The notes: a model not told the origin generated them from the sequence alone. DNA of 64,000 bases from Seminavis robusta (GCA_903772945.1 CAICTM010000465.1:1-64000); one strand, 5' to 3'. Counted from the stretch's first letter, positions 21,806 to 31,565 are shown. Made by a program: numbers and translations.

Positions 21806-23077
21806 ATGATGGGCTCCACAATAATGCTGTCATATTCGAGAACGTATTGTTTAGCACGGGTGCTCTTTCTGGCTTTGGCCCTCCTCACGACGTTTGGATC
21901 CTCGTTCTCATCGCTGGACACTCATCATCATCATTATCATCAGTTGTTCAAGACGACCACCACGCCATGGCAGCAACCAATCCGACGAACCTTGCGGCAC
22001 GCCACCCAACAACAACAGACGTCCCAAGACCTGCTGGATACCTTTGAGTCTTGGTTTTCGTCCGTCGCTCCTCCATCTGCGGTCCATGGTTCCATTCGAC
22101 ACGCCTTTTTTGGAAATTTGCGCGGTTTGGAATGGACGGCTTCTCCATCGTCAACACCGTCTGCTCCCGTGATATCCGTTCCTCTTTCCCTTGTATTGCA
22201 AAGTGATATTCAGGATTCCACCGACAAGGATGATTGGGATTCCAACTTGGCCCGTCAACTCTGGTCCGAGTGTCTATTGGGAGACCAGAGCAAACTGTCG
22301 GGCTACTGTGACTTTTTAACGCAAGGACGACAGTATTTGCCAGTTCCATTGAGTACAGCTCCCAATGCACTCCGGCATTGGAAAAAAGAGGAACGACAAG
22401 CACTGCAACAATCCACAGCAGGAAAGAAAGTATTGGAATTGGAACTGGCCCAACAAGAGTTGTGGAAAACCAAATATGATAAAGGGACAAATGGCAATGA
22501 CAACAACAACATGTCCTGGGAACAGTTCCAATGGGCCATGGAGGTCGTACACTCTCGAGCCTTTCGTGGAAACTTTGGCAGCAAGACTGGAGATCATTCC
22601 GATCAAAACACGGTCTTGTCTCTATTGCCAACGGTCGTGCCGCCATTGGCCGCCGCAGTGGGTGGCTTGGTCTATGTTCAAAGCACGCCCTATCCCAACG
22701 ATGTGGTCTTGGCCGGATTGGGGGCACTGGCCGTTGCACCCTTGGTCATCAATCTGCAATCATCGTCTTCTCCTTCGGCGGTTCTGTTGCCCATGATTGA
22801 TTCTGCCAATCACCAAGAAGATGCCGACAGCAAGATTGAATACGATCCCCTAACCAAATGCTTTCAAATGAGTATTGGGCCCAAGTGCTTGATACAACCA
22901 TCTGCCACTAACGGTGATGATCACCCCCAGCTTTGCGTTAGTTATGGCAAACGAAGCGACGCGGAACTGCTGCTGAATTATGGATTTCTACCAGAAGTCT
23001 CCTTGTGTTCCGACGACGTGTCACTATCGGAACAAAGAGCCCGCCTAGCCGATGCCTTCAATCAACGAAACTACTAG
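21806..23077 (+). CDS. SET-domain lysine methyltransferase, RBCMT/SETD3-like
   Basis: A single-exon 423-residue protein. It starts with a hydrophobic leader (LARVLFLALALLTTFGSSFSS), suggesting ER or plastid entry, followed by His- and Gln-rich linker. The body has the features of the Rubisco LSMT/SETD3 class of SET enzymes: GNLRGLEWTA and VISVPLSLVL at the SET start, a long insert, SRAF in the iSET region, LLPMIDSANHQ (compare VPMADLxNH, SAM and lysine pocket) and SYGKRSDAELLLNYGFLPE (the catalytic tyrosine region). Such enzymes methylate lysines on Rubisco, aldolase or other proteins. The protein ends soon after the SET core, so the usual C-terminal Rubis-subs-bind helical domain is missing or reduced. 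Confidence 0.75.
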   Translation: MMGSTIMLSYSRTYCLARVLFLALALLTTFGSSFSSLDTHHHHYHQLFKTTTTPWQQPIRRTLRHATQQQQTSQDLLDTFESWFSSVAPPSAVHGSIRHAFFGNLRGLEWTASPSSTPSAPVISVPLSLVLQSDIQDSTDKDDWDSNLARQLWSECLLGDQSKLSGYCDFLTQGRQYLPVPLSTAPNALRHWKKEERQALQQSTAGKKVLELELAQQELWKTKYDKGTNGNDNNNMSWEQFQWAMEVVHSRAFRGNFGSKTGDHSDQNTVLSLLPTVVPPLAAAVGGLVYVQSTPYPNDVVLAGLGALAVAPLVINLQSSSSPSAVLLPMIDSANHQEDADSKIEYDPLTKCFQMSIGPKCLIQPSATNGDDHPQLCVSYGKRSDAELLLNYGFLPEVSLCSDDVSLSEQRARLADAFNQRNY

Positions 23078-23308
23078 CTAGGCTAATAGCTAGTAGCGGC
23101 TCCCTTGCTAGAAAATTGCCTTTGAACAGAGACACAAGTTCCGGGTTTCTTCAGAGGTATTCAAAAATGTTTCCTGTGGAGGTGCAAGCTAGCCGCCAGC
23201 ATCGGTGAAGACAACTGACCCTATCCATTACCGGTACAGCTGTGTACCGGTACAGTAGCTTTGATAACTGTAGTAAAGGCATGAGCCCGTCCATTCTCCG
23301 CATCTACT

Positions 23309-23331
23309 GGACCGTCCGACGGTTTTCGCTC
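23309..23331 (+). repeat. Left terminal inverted repeat
   Basis: 23 bp starting GGACCGTCC, an exact inverse of 28074-28096. The start also contains the internal palindrome-like GTCCGAC. Confidence 0.9.
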
Positions 23332-23427
23332 AGGCTTTAACAACTGCCACGACTGGATCAAAATACGAGTGCACGTTTGGATATGAGTCGCACTGGTATC
23401 CCGTACCTCCGGGGCTGTCAAAGATTT

Positions 23428-23543
23428 AAGGGCTTGTTTAAGGGCTTGTTGAAGATTTAAGGGCTTGTTTTAGGGGTTTGTTTATTTAAGGGCTTGTTTT
23501 CGCACGATAAGGGTTTGTTTAGGGTTTGTTTAGGGGCTTGTTT
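23428..23543 (+). repeat. Left subterminal AAGGGCTTGT array
   Basis: Four exact AAGGGCTTGT units plus variants with GGGTTTGT or GGGGCTTGT, separated by short AT-rich spacers. They are likely binding sites for the transposase or an accessory protein. Units have the same orientation as those in the right array rather than being inverted. Confidence 0.75.
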
Positions 23544-23694
23544 CTTGTCAGTTCGATTCGATTCCTCATCATTCGCGCGATGGATCCGATCGATCGACAG
23601 CAGCGGGGCAACACAACCACCATGACGATTACCGTGGTCTAGCTAGCTAGCTAATCAACCGTAGCAACAACCAACCAAGACAAAGGATAGCACC

Positions 23695-24654
23695 ATGGCA
23701 GATGATTTTGATGGTGATGATGATGATGGGTATGTAGTGTACTCAATCAAGACGCCAGACGAGATGCTTGCTGAGGGTTTGTCACTCGCTGGATTCACAG
23801 AGAAGCGATTGTCAAAATGGGGTCATAAGTCGAAGGTTCAGACCTTCAAGGATCGCTACGGTCACATCCCGATTGTGGCTGCTCAAATCTGGGAAGATTT
23901 GCAGACAACATCGATTGATGAGGCAAGAGTGCCAGAGAAGAAGCTCAAACTGAATTATTACTTCATGGCACTGCATTTCCTGAAGCGCTATCCCACTGAA
24001 TCTGAGCGGAATTGCGCATATCAACGGCGGGTGGCAACACAGCGAGAGTGGGTTTGGTATTTCGTTGAGAAAGTAGCCCGTCTCCTTGCCTCCAAAGTTT
24101 ATTGGCCGGAAGATCACATTCATGGAGATGACATCTGGATCTGCTCTATTGATGCTACTATGACTGCGGCTTGGGAAGTTGCCCATCCAGAATTGGCGAA
24201 GGATCCCGGCATGTTTGATTTTAAGCACCATTCAGCCGGATACAATACTGAGATTGTTCTGTCCCTTGTTCGCAGTCAGGTGCTACAAATTTTGCCGGCT
24301 GAGAAGGCAGGAGAAAACCCTGACCGAGTTATGTTTCGAGCCAACGGTGGCCTACGCGACAAGTTGCACGAATTCAAAAAGAAGGCAATTGCTGACGGTG
24401 GATACACGGGCGATGGTGATGTGCTAAGCACTCCAAACGCTCATGACTCAGCAAGTGTTCGTCGGTTCAAATCGAGAGCTTTGAAGCGCCATGAGTACTT
24501 CAACAGTATGCTAAAGAGTTTCAAAGCTATGGACCATGTCCATCGCCATGGCCAAGCTAAACTCCAGCTCTGTGTTGCTGCTATTGTTGTCATTTGCCAG
24601 TATCAGATGGAGCATGGAAGCCCACTCTGGAATATTTATGTGGGAGACATGTAA
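23695..24654 (+). CDS. DDE transposase
   Basis: A 319-residue single-exon protein from ATG at 23695. The N-terminal part (residues ~20-140) is a helical region with FTEKRLSKWGHKSKVQTFKD, probably DNA binding. The catalytic core shows the three acidic positions of a DDE_Tnp_4-like enzyme: WICSIDATMT (first Asp), KAIADGGYTGDGDVLSTPN (second Asp) and RALKRHEYFNSMLKSF (Glu). The gene sits just inside the left repeat array and reads inward, as expected for the element's own transposase. It appears intact. It is somewhat shorter than typical eukaryotic Harbinger transposases, and the nearby small plus-strand protein could be a partner. Confidence 0.75.
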   Translation: MADDFDGDDDDGYVVYSIKTPDEMLAEGLSLAGFTEKRLSKWGHKSKVQTFKDRYGHIPIVAAQIWEDLQTTSIDEARVPEKKLKLNYYFMALHFLKRYPTESERNCAYQRRVATQREWVWYFVEKVARLLASKVYWPEDHIHGDDIWICSIDATMTAAWEVAHPELAKDPGMFDFKHHSAGYNTEIVLSLVRSQVLQILPAEKAGENPDRVMFRANGGLRDKLHEFKKKAIADGGYTGDGDVLSTPNAHDSASVRRFKSRALKRHEYFNSMLKSFKAMDHVHRHGQAKLQLCVAAIVVICQYQMEHGSPLWNIYVGDM

Positions 24655-24681
24655 ATGGGCGATTAATCTTAATAATGCAAA

Positions 24682-26859
24682 CTAGTAGTCTCCACCCTTG
24701 TCGTCCTGCTTTGGCACCGGCACAAATCGAAGCAGCCCCTGCTTCTTGGACTTTGCCGCCATCTCACCCACTCCTCTCTTCTTGTGGCCTGTTTCATCGT
24801 TCATGAGGGTATCATCGTTCTGGCCCCCAAGGAAAGCGTCTGTTTCCACATGCTGTTGTTGAAGCTGATCAATGTTCTGTTGAAGCCACTCGTCAATGTC
24901 ATCGTCATCGTCATCATCATCTTTGGAAGAGGAGAAAAGGTTGCCATCGTCACCAAACATGTCGTCAGAATCGAAACTGTTTCCGGTTCCAAGAGCATTG
25001 TCAACCGGTGGCTTCTGCTTCTTGGTGGTCGGCTTCTTGGCAAGCTGCTTCGTCTTAGTTGTTGGCTGCTTCTTGCTGTTAGACGGAGTTCCCGATGGAT
25101 CAACAGATGGCGCGGGGGCGGGCGGTGCTACTGGTTTTGTTGGCACGATGCCTCCTAATAGGAACAACAAACACACGAAAAAGCAATCAAGAAAAACCAT
25201 CCACTATTGTTGTTAGAGACTATACAGACAGCTTGGCAAGGTGGACAGAATAACACCAGCACTCAACCTCGTTTCCTGCCAGCCTTCTTTTTCTTGCCAA
25301 CAAGTTTCATTTTCTGCATGGAAGCAGCAACATCCGTCATTGGTTCCTCTTCCTCGTCAGAATCCATTGCCCCACGCGCTCGCTTATCCAATGCCTTGTC
25401 GGCAACCCGCCAAACAAGACGAGGCGAAGAATGAACAGACCAAATGGACACGTCCACTTCCATTCCATCTGAGTTCTCCATTGAAATTTGAGGTAATTGG
25501 CCGTCCTCATCAAGCTCGTTCTCGATGTCCAAATCCGTTTGTACCGGGAGAGTCCCCACAGTCATAAGCCCGTCTTCCTTATTCGAGTTGATTTCCAGCA
25601 CATCCGCCGAAAGCTCGACGTCTCTGGGGAATTCGAGATGGTAAACCTTCGTGTTCTTCTCTTTCTTGATGACCTCTTCTTTGAACTGAACCGTGGCATT
25701 CTCAATAGCCTCCCAAACGACTCCATCATTTATGGGTACACCTTTTTCGTCAACCGCTTCGAGCATTTCCTTGATCTCCGGATTGTCATATCCCGAATTA
25801 GAATAATCCAACCCCGGAGCTGTAACAACAACAGTTCTGGCATTGTAGACCCGAGCTTGAAATGGAAATGCTTTCCTCTTCCCACCATCTCCCTGGGCAT
25901 CCACCGGATGTACACGCATAAAAATCAGATATCCCTTGTACATCTTCGCGGCCTTTGTCTTGGGATTCTCCTTTCCTTTGAGACCTTCAGCAGAGAGCAC
26001 CTTGAATGGTTCCTCGGTCTTCCACCACTGATCAATATTGACCACAATCTTGCCTGTTGAAAGCAAGAAAATTCAAAGAAAGCAAAAGTAAGAGACAGGC
26101 ATCGAGCATAATTACTTGGTCCATCATGCAGAGCAAACACTCGCCGGTGTTGTCTCCTCCAGAAGTATTCATTGCTTCAAGTGAATCTTCTTTGAGATGC
26201 TTTGCTTCTTTTGGCTTGGGTTTTGAAGCTTTCTTCTCTGTGGATTGCTTCTTGGGCTTGGTGGTAATCTCCTTTATTGCGGAAGGAGGTGCTGTCTCTT
26301 CCGACTGAGATATCGACGAGGATGACGACGACAGAGATGAGTGATCACGGTAGGATCCAAAATCCACTTGTTGCTTCTTGGCTGGCTGCTTCTTCTGCTT
26401 GCTGGCTGCCGGCTCTTTCTTGAGGTTTACAGAACAAGGAACTTGGTACCTATTCAACACTTTCTTGAGATAATCAGCCTCGCTTAGCTCCCTCCAACGT
26501 TGAACGTACTTTCTAATTCGAAGTCGAATCGGGTCTCCTCTCTGTCCATAGAGTGAACCCTCGTCAATTTCTAGTCGTTCGTCAAGTAGAGCAGAAAGCA
26601 CTTGAGACTTGTCTTGCGATCCCTTCTGCAATGCCTTAATACCACCCTCAAGCTTCGACTCAATATCTGTTGCGAGCTGCTTCAACAAATGTGAGGGAAG
26701 ACCGGGCCTGCTGCTAGTGCTGGTTGTGCTCTTGACCGATCTCCCACCTGGACTAGCGAATGAAGGGCTTGCCAATGATGCTGTTGCTCCTGGAGTAGCA
26801 GTTGGACTAGATGGAGGAAGACCCTTTGACCTCCTTGAAGATCTTCTGTTGGTTACCAT
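24682..26859 (-). CDS. Transposon passenger protein, 3 exons, unknown function
   Basis: Proposed exons are 26859-26116, 26048-25268 and 25154-24682. Introns start GTAATT (67 nt) and GTTGAG (113 nt); both joins keep phase, giving about 665 residues. The first acceptor choice (AAG at 26049) is the one that keeps frame. The N-terminus is basic (VTNRRSSRRSKG). A segment near residue 110 reads RGDPIRLRIRKYVQRWREL. A Lys/Ser-rich linker follows. The middle exon holds a possibly folded domain (IVVNIDQWWKTEEPFKVL, FPFQARVYNARTVVVTAPG, KVYHLEFPRDVEL). The C-terminal part is Pro/Lys-rich with an acidic run (KDDDDDDDDIDEWLQ). I recognise no family. Position between transposase and small gene inside the TIRs makes it part of the element; a DNA-binding or assembly role is only an inference. 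Confidence 0.6.
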
Positions 26860-27133
26860 TGTGTGAGACAATGCTAGCTAGCGAGGCTAGTGCTGCCTTC
26901 GGCAAACTGTCACGTCGACACACAGGCCACGTCGACGTTCAGACTGCGTCGAGAAGAAGAACGTCATCCAGATTGGATTCGATTGGATCGTTTCCCTTGA
27001 TATCTTAGAGCCATAGAAATTCCAGCTCTAGTAAGTGGTACAGCGGTAATCTAGCTACTAGCAAGATCACCGTCGTGTCGGCAACCAAATTGGACAACTA
27101 CGGTACGAGTGCAAGCCAACAAATCAAGCAACC

Positions 27134-27706
27134 ATGCCCAAGAAGAAGAAGAACAAAGGATGGGAGAACAGCAATGCCAAGGCAGAGCTCTATGCTGCTA
27201 TTCTGGCAAATACCATCCCACTTGAGCCACCTGATGATGAGACCGAAGATGATATTCAGTATTATTTTCACTCACTACCTGAAGTCACACTTGAAGGCGA
27301 TTGGGCCAAGTTTCCACGGCGACTTTCTGACTTGCGAATTCAAATGAAGAGGGATCTTTCTCGAGCACAAGAAGATCAAGAGGCATTTGATCGATTTGTG
27401 GCCAACCACCCCAAGAATCTAGTTGCGGCAAAGGGAAACTATCCAGAGTGGGAAGATCATGATGCTCAGAAGCTACTCAAAAAGGACATGGCAGCAGGAT
27501 TGCATGATGAATACAAGCCCAAGGATTTGTGGGAAAGTCGAGATGAGTATCAGCTCTTTCCCTTGAAAGTGTTTCGAGATCACATCTACCAAGAGCTTCG
27601 AACAGCACGATACTTGAATCAACTACAACAAACAGAAAAGGGGGGCCACAAATGGAAACAGCTCTACAAAGAGATGCAGGGACACAATGAATATAGCTCT
27701 GACTAA
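27134..27706 (+). CDS. Small transposon-encoded protein of diatom-element type
   Basis: 190 residues from ATG at 27134. It starts with a lysine cluster (MPKKKKNKGWENSNAK), then AKAELYAAILANTIPLEP, an acidic stretch, and a C-terminal block PEWEDHDAQKLLKKDMAAGL followed by DEYKPKDLWESRDEYQLF and FRDHIYQELRTARY. I recall this PEWxxHxAxxLLxxD ... RxEYxxFxLxxFRxHIYQExR arrangement from many diatom predicted proteins, consistent with a mobile-element gene. It could be the DNA-binding or accessory partner of the transposase. No catalytic residues are evident. Confidence 0.6.
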   Translation: MPKKKKNKGWENSNAKAELYAAILANTIPLEPPDDETEDDIQYYFHSLPEVTLEGDWAKFPRRLSDLRIQMKRDLSRAQEDQEAFDRFVANHPKNLVAAKGNYPEWEDHDAQKLLKKDMAAGLHDEYKPKDLWESRDEYQLFPLKVFRDHIYQELRTARYLNQLQQTEKGGHKWKQLYKEMQGHNEYSSD

Positions 27707-27852
27707 GCAATAAGCAATGGTTGCTTGACAGTTAGTAGTATACTCGTACTATTGCTGGCTTCCTCCTCTCGTTGGGTTGGTCGTCGTGTTGTTGTTGTTG
27801 TCGCGAGCGATCGATCGATCGCTTGTGGTACGTACCACTCCTTGTTTCGAAT

Positions 27853-27997
27853 AAGGGCTTGTAAGGGCTTGTAAGGGCTTGTTACGGCTTAAGGGCTTGT
27901 TTGGAAGGCTTAAGGGCTTGTTTTTTAAGGGCTTGTTTTTTAAGGGCTTGTTTAAGGGCTTGTTAACGATTTAAGGGCTTGTTTAAGGGTTTGTTTA
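27853..27997 (+). repeat. Right subterminal AAGGGCTTGT array
   Basis: Nine exact AAGGGCTTGT units plus one AAGGGTTTGT variant, the first three back to back and the others with spacers of a few bases. This array is denser than the left one and in the same orientation. Confidence 0.8.
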
Positions 27998-28073
27998 GGT
28001 CCACTCGTGGTAGACTTTGACTGTTAAATCCCTGTCATCAGTCGTGGGAGTTTAAAATCATTTTATAAATCCC

Positions 28074-28096
28074 GAGCGAAAACCGTCGGACGGTCC
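28074..28096 (-). repeat. Right terminal inverted repeat
   Basis: 23 bp ending GGACGGTCC, the exact inverse of 23309-23331. It marks the right boundary of the transposon. Confidence 0.9.
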
Positions 28097-28525
28097 TGGT
28101 ACCGGCACATCTATCTGCACTCTTCGGAGTACATGTATGATCGACGCCTGTATGATACTTGACACCGGGCATCAAACCAAATAGTTGCATCTGGGAATTG
28201 TATGTTGATACTGGCTAGCTAGAAGACATCGTCAGTGTGAGCATCAGCTGCCACCCTTGTCCGACCTCCTTTAGAAACTCACAACAGAGCCTGAGAGAGC
28301 ATTCCCCAACGAAGATGATAATGTAAGAGCTCATGATGTATGTTACCAGGTACTGCCAAAAGATGCCTCTGCAATTGAATTTCTTTGTGTATGCCTCAGA
28401 GGCTTTTAACTGGCTTATTAGCGAACAGAACGACAGCGAACTTGTCCTGACGATCCGTCGTCGACAAGCACACATACATGCAACTGCGGCACCAGTCCAA
28501 TCGGCAATAGACATAACATTTTATC
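28097..28525. other. Intergenic between transposon and ankyrin gene
   Basis: No gene is supported. This should contain the promoter of the ankyrin gene at 28526, now adjacent to the transposon's right end. Confidence 0.5.
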
Positions 28526-29752
28526 ATGTCTTCCGAGAGGGGAAACCATCCTGCTCCTAAAGGCACTAGTCCTCCTAATCCCCGCCATGTCATGCTGCTG
28601 TTGGAGAAACATGATGTTTGGATCAACAACATTCTTCCCTTTGTGGGAATGGGGCATTATGCTTTTATTGGAGCTACAAACAAGAAATTGAATGGTCTAT
28701 ATCGAAAATATTGCGATTCTGTAGCTAGTCCCCCCGAGGTTTCTGCTGAACATGTTCGCCGGGCTGCAGTCAAAACTGATACTTTTTTTAGTGCCATATT
28801 TTGTGATGTTTCAACAGCTGAATACTGGCTCAGTGACAACTCTGAAGGGCGGAGGCCTTTCAGTGACAATGTTTGCGGTTGCATTAGGGATGTGGGGAAC
28901 CTTAGGGTTCTTCTTTGGGCTCACATGGACACAAGATTTCCATTGCCACGAGATAATATACACCAGCGAGCTGCTACACGAGGCCATTTGCATATATTGA
29001 AGTGGGCTAGGGACAACGAATGGCCTCTACCACCAGAAGGTTCAATCATCATATCAATCAATGCGGCTAAATATGGTCATTTGGAGGTGCTGAAATGGGC
29101 CAAAGATGTTTGTTTCGAATGCAAACGTGACATCTGCATCAATGCAGCCCAAGGTGGACACTTGGAGATATTGAAGTGGGCGAGAGACAATGGGTGCCCA
29201 TGGGATTCACAGACTTGCGTGTGGGCTGCTTTAGGTGGTTATTTGGAGCTTTTGAAATGGGCACGAGAAAACGGATGCCCTTGGGGCAACAGGACCTGCG
29301 AGCTTGCAGCTCGAGGAGGGCAGTTGCAAGTGCTAGAATGGGCAAGAGCAAATGGTTGCCCTTGGAATGAAAATACTTGCTCTGGTGCTGCTCAAAGTGG
29401 CAGACTTGAGGTCTTGGAGTGGGCTCATGCAAATGGGTGCCCCTGGTCTGTTCATACATGTGCAAATGCAGCTGAACACGGCCATTTGGAAATTCTTCAG
29501 TGGGCACGTGCGCATGGATGTCCGTGGGATAAAAGTACTTGTGCTTTTGCTGCTCATCATGGCCATTTGGAAATATTGCAATGGGCCCGTGCAAATGGCT
29601 GCCCATGGGATGCGGCAACAATCAATCTTGCCATACTGGGGGGTAATTTGAAACTGCAGAATGGGCGCGTGGGTGCCCCGAGTCACACTGGGATTGGTAG
29701 TGTTCTCTTGTATGGTAAATTTGTTTGTTTCCTACATTCCTTTGCTCCGTGA
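28526..29752 (+). CDS. Ankyrin-type repeat protein, 27-residue repeats, frame change near its end
   Basis: 408 residues from ATG at 28526. The N-terminus resembles an F-box-like head seen also in the paralogue at 52549 (VWINNILPFVGMGHYAFIGA, compare LWTNQIFPFLGMGHFAFVAP). It is followed by a 27-residue repeat of the form AAxxGHLEILKWARxNGCPWDxxTC, about eight units, a variant ankyrin repeat used for protein binding. The last unit breaks: after GGNLKL the frame runs into unrelated residues, while the +1 frame reads WARGCPESHWDW and stops. A one-base change seems to have replaced the last repeat end. Another repeat remnant (YELAQWARANRCPEP) lies at about 29776-29830. The gene may be functional but truncated or locally decayed. 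Confidence 0.7.
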   Translation: MSSERGNHPAPKGTSPPNPRHVMLLLEKHDVWINNILPFVGMGHYAFIGATNKKLNGLYRKYCDSVASPPEVSAEHVRRAAVKTDTFFSAIFCDVSTAEYWLSDNSEGRRPFSDNVCGCIRDVGNLRVLLWAHMDTRFPLPRDNIHQRAATRGHLHILKWARDNEWPLPPEGSIIISINAAKYGHLEVLKWAKDVCFECKRDICINAAQGGHLEILKWARDNGCPWDSQTCVWAALGGYLELLKWARENGCPWGNRTCELAARGGQLQVLEWARANGCPWNENTCSGAAQSGRLEVLEWAHANGCPWSVHTCANAAEHGHLEILQWARAHGCPWDKSTCAFAAHHGHLEILQWARANGCPWDAATINLAILGGNLKLQNGRVGAPSHTGIGSVLLYGKFVCFLHSFAP

Positions 29753-30566
29753 GAAGCTGGAAATTGCCAAAGTGAATGGACGTTATGAACTGGCACAATG
29801 GGCACGGGCCAATAGGTGCCCAGAGCCACATTTGTATTGTTTTGATGTGCACTTGTACTTGCTTTGCTTGCTTCCTACATCCTTGTGCTACTTTTCATTG
29901 TGGTGCTGTTCCGGAAAACAAGCGCACCGACTGGGTCACTCGATCAAGAAGCACGCCAAAGAAAATCCCTGAAAATACACCACAACCAAATCAATTTTAG
30001 AGCCTAATTCACCAAGCCCCAAGGGTAGTATTATGTTAGCTTCTGTTGGCGCTTCTGATCAGAGCAAGCTTGGCAGGCCGAAGGTTCAAGCTGGTCAAGA
30101 CAACTGCCAGTGACGCGAGACGACCATCGGTTCCCGACGGACAGCTGAACCACACGGTTGCCCACCCAATGAAACACCCGTTCCAAGCAAGTACGTATTT
30201 GCTTATCGCTCTAATGACATGATAGGAGCAGCCTCCAATCTAGTGGAAAAATAAAAACAGCCGGAAGAACCTTTGCCATCCGCAGCACTTGCAACCCATC
30301 CATCGACAACCAGTCTGCAAGATCATCTGACTTGACTCGATCCACGTTAGTCCAACCCGCGGCTGCATATCCAGTCATCTGCTCTGAAATATGGCTTACG
30401 AAGAGTCTTGCCAGTGTAGATAGCTAGACTAGTGATGATGCCGTACAATATTATAATATGGTTCTCGTGCAACATACACAGCAAAACAGTCAACAAATGC
30501 CGCAACACTTGTTTCGACGGGCAAATAATGCCAGTTGACGAACTACCGTACTGTTCCACACAATCA
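29753..30566. other. Intergenic with an ankyrin-repeat remnant
   Basis: A plus-strand stretch at about 29757-29830 encodes EIAKVNGRYELAQWARANRCPEP, a leftover unit of the neighbouring ankyrin gene in another frame. The rest shows no coding potential. Confidence 0.55.
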
Positions 30567-31565
30567 TCATCTCAACAAGGCAGTTCGCTCGCTCGTGTCT
30601 TCTTCTTCTTCGGCGTCGTTTTCGTCTTGGTCTAACGGGACCATTGGCGGTATCAAAGTTTTGTTCCTGTCACAACCGTCTCCGCATACCCGTGCGTAGG
30701 CTGGGGTAGCCACGAATGTCTCTTTCGTGGCATCCTCTGGTGTGTTGTTGTTGGTATCGCGGCCGTTAGTGTGATCGATGTTGCTTGTTCGTAGAGCGTG
30801 TCCCTCCGAGAGGCTACCACCATCATTAATATTTGTTGTCATGATGGATTCGGCAAAGGAATGCACCGATGATTCACAGAGGGATGGCGTTTCTGTGTGT
30901 GCTACCGATGGTTGAGTCTCCCGGGTTTGTGGTTCATCAGTAGAGGATTGCTGTTCCGTGGTGGGTTGCTGTTGTGGTACCTTGAGATTGCGGAGTGTTG
31001 GCAGGACAACCTCGGAGATGAAATAACAGGTGACTTTGCGAACGTTGAATTTGTGCAGCTCCCAAATCTTGCCAGCCTTTTGACCCAAGGAGATTCTAGC
31101 GGACATGATTTCCTTCAACTCGGGAGGTCGTTGTGGGAAGCTGCTCCGTTTGGTGATGGCTGTTGTGGTGGAAGTACCGTCGTCGACAACCAGAGCAGTG
31201 ACCTCTTCGCTGGAAGATTCCCCTTTGTCTTGGCGGTTGGTCGTCAAATCTTGTAGAATGTCGTCGTTTTCTTCATCATCTGAAACCTGCAGCACTTGCG
31301 CCACTCGTTCCAAGGATCCTTCCAGCATTTTCTTGGTGTGTTCCAAGCCATCTTGCAATCCATCAAACTCGGTCGCTAAAATGGAGACACCGTATGCCGT
31401 GACGACACAACCAATGGGTACCGGAGCTGGAATCAAAACCAAGCCAGCTGCAGTCACTACCCCACCCGTCACTGCCACCTTGGCTTTCTTGGCATGCTGA
31501 GAGGGTGTCCAGTCCAAGTCCGACAAGGAATCATGGACTTGTTGCACGATGCTATCGTCTTCCAT
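30567..31565 (-). CDS. PGPGW-like membrane protein with long disordered tail
   Basis: The start chosen is the ATG at 31565 (MEDDSIVQQVHDSLSDLDW); upstream frame is non-coding repeat. The product is about 332 residues. Residues ~25-75 form a hydrophobic hairpin: KVAVTGGVVTAAGLVLIPAP, then PIGCVVTAYGVSILATEFDG, with a following amphipathic helix (LEHTKKMLEGSLERV). This resembles the PGPGW putative transmembrane family (GGxxxLxGxxLxxxPGPG...GLxILxxEF), with PAPVPIG replacing PGPG. A second hydrophobic stretch (VTCYFISEVVLPTL) lies near residue 185. The remainder is Thr/Ser/Asn/Glu-rich and probably disordered, ending TSERTALLR, where ERTALL resembles an acidic dileucine sorting signal. Function of the family is unknown. 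Confidence 0.55.
   Translation of the reverse strand: MEDDSIVQQVHDSLSDLDWTPSQHAKKAKVAVTGGVVTAAGLVLIPAPVPIGCVVTAYGVSILATEFDGLQDGLEHTKKMLEGSLERVAQVLQVSDDEENDDILQDLTTNRQDKGESSSEEVTALVVDDGTSTTTAITKRSSFPQRPPELKEIMSARISLGQKAGKIWELHKFNVRKVTCYFISEVVLPTLRNLKVPQQQPTTEQQSSTDEPQTRETQPSVAHTETPSLCESSVHSFAESIMTTNINDGGSLSEGHALRTSNIDHTNGRDTNNNTPEDATKETFVATPAYARVCGDGCDRNKTLIPPMVPLDQDENDAEEEEDTSERTALLR

Larger units (their letters stand above)
23309..28096. mobile_element. 4.8 kb DNA transposon with 23-bp TIRs, DDE transposase and two passengers
   Basis: The left end (23309-23331) and right end (28074-28096) are perfect 23-bp inverted repeats beginning GGACCGTCCGACGG. Just inside each end is an array of AAGGGCTTGT words. 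Internal genes: DDE transposase on plus (23695-24654), a 3-exon gene on minus (24682-26859), and a small gene on plus (27134-27706). All three are open, so the copy may be young. A target-site duplication is not clear by eye: the flanks read CTACT on the left and TGGTA on the right. The transposase type suggests the PIF/Harbinger-ISL2EU/IS4EU group, but superfamily assignment needs comparison. The ends diverge quickly beyond the 23 bp, apart from a shared CCACGACTG a little further in. Confidence 0.85.

Noticed and set aside
23428-23543. Telomeric repeat
   Set aside because: AAGGGCTTGT resembles TTAGGG only loosely, is irregularly spaced, and is confined to subterminal positions inside matched TIRs.
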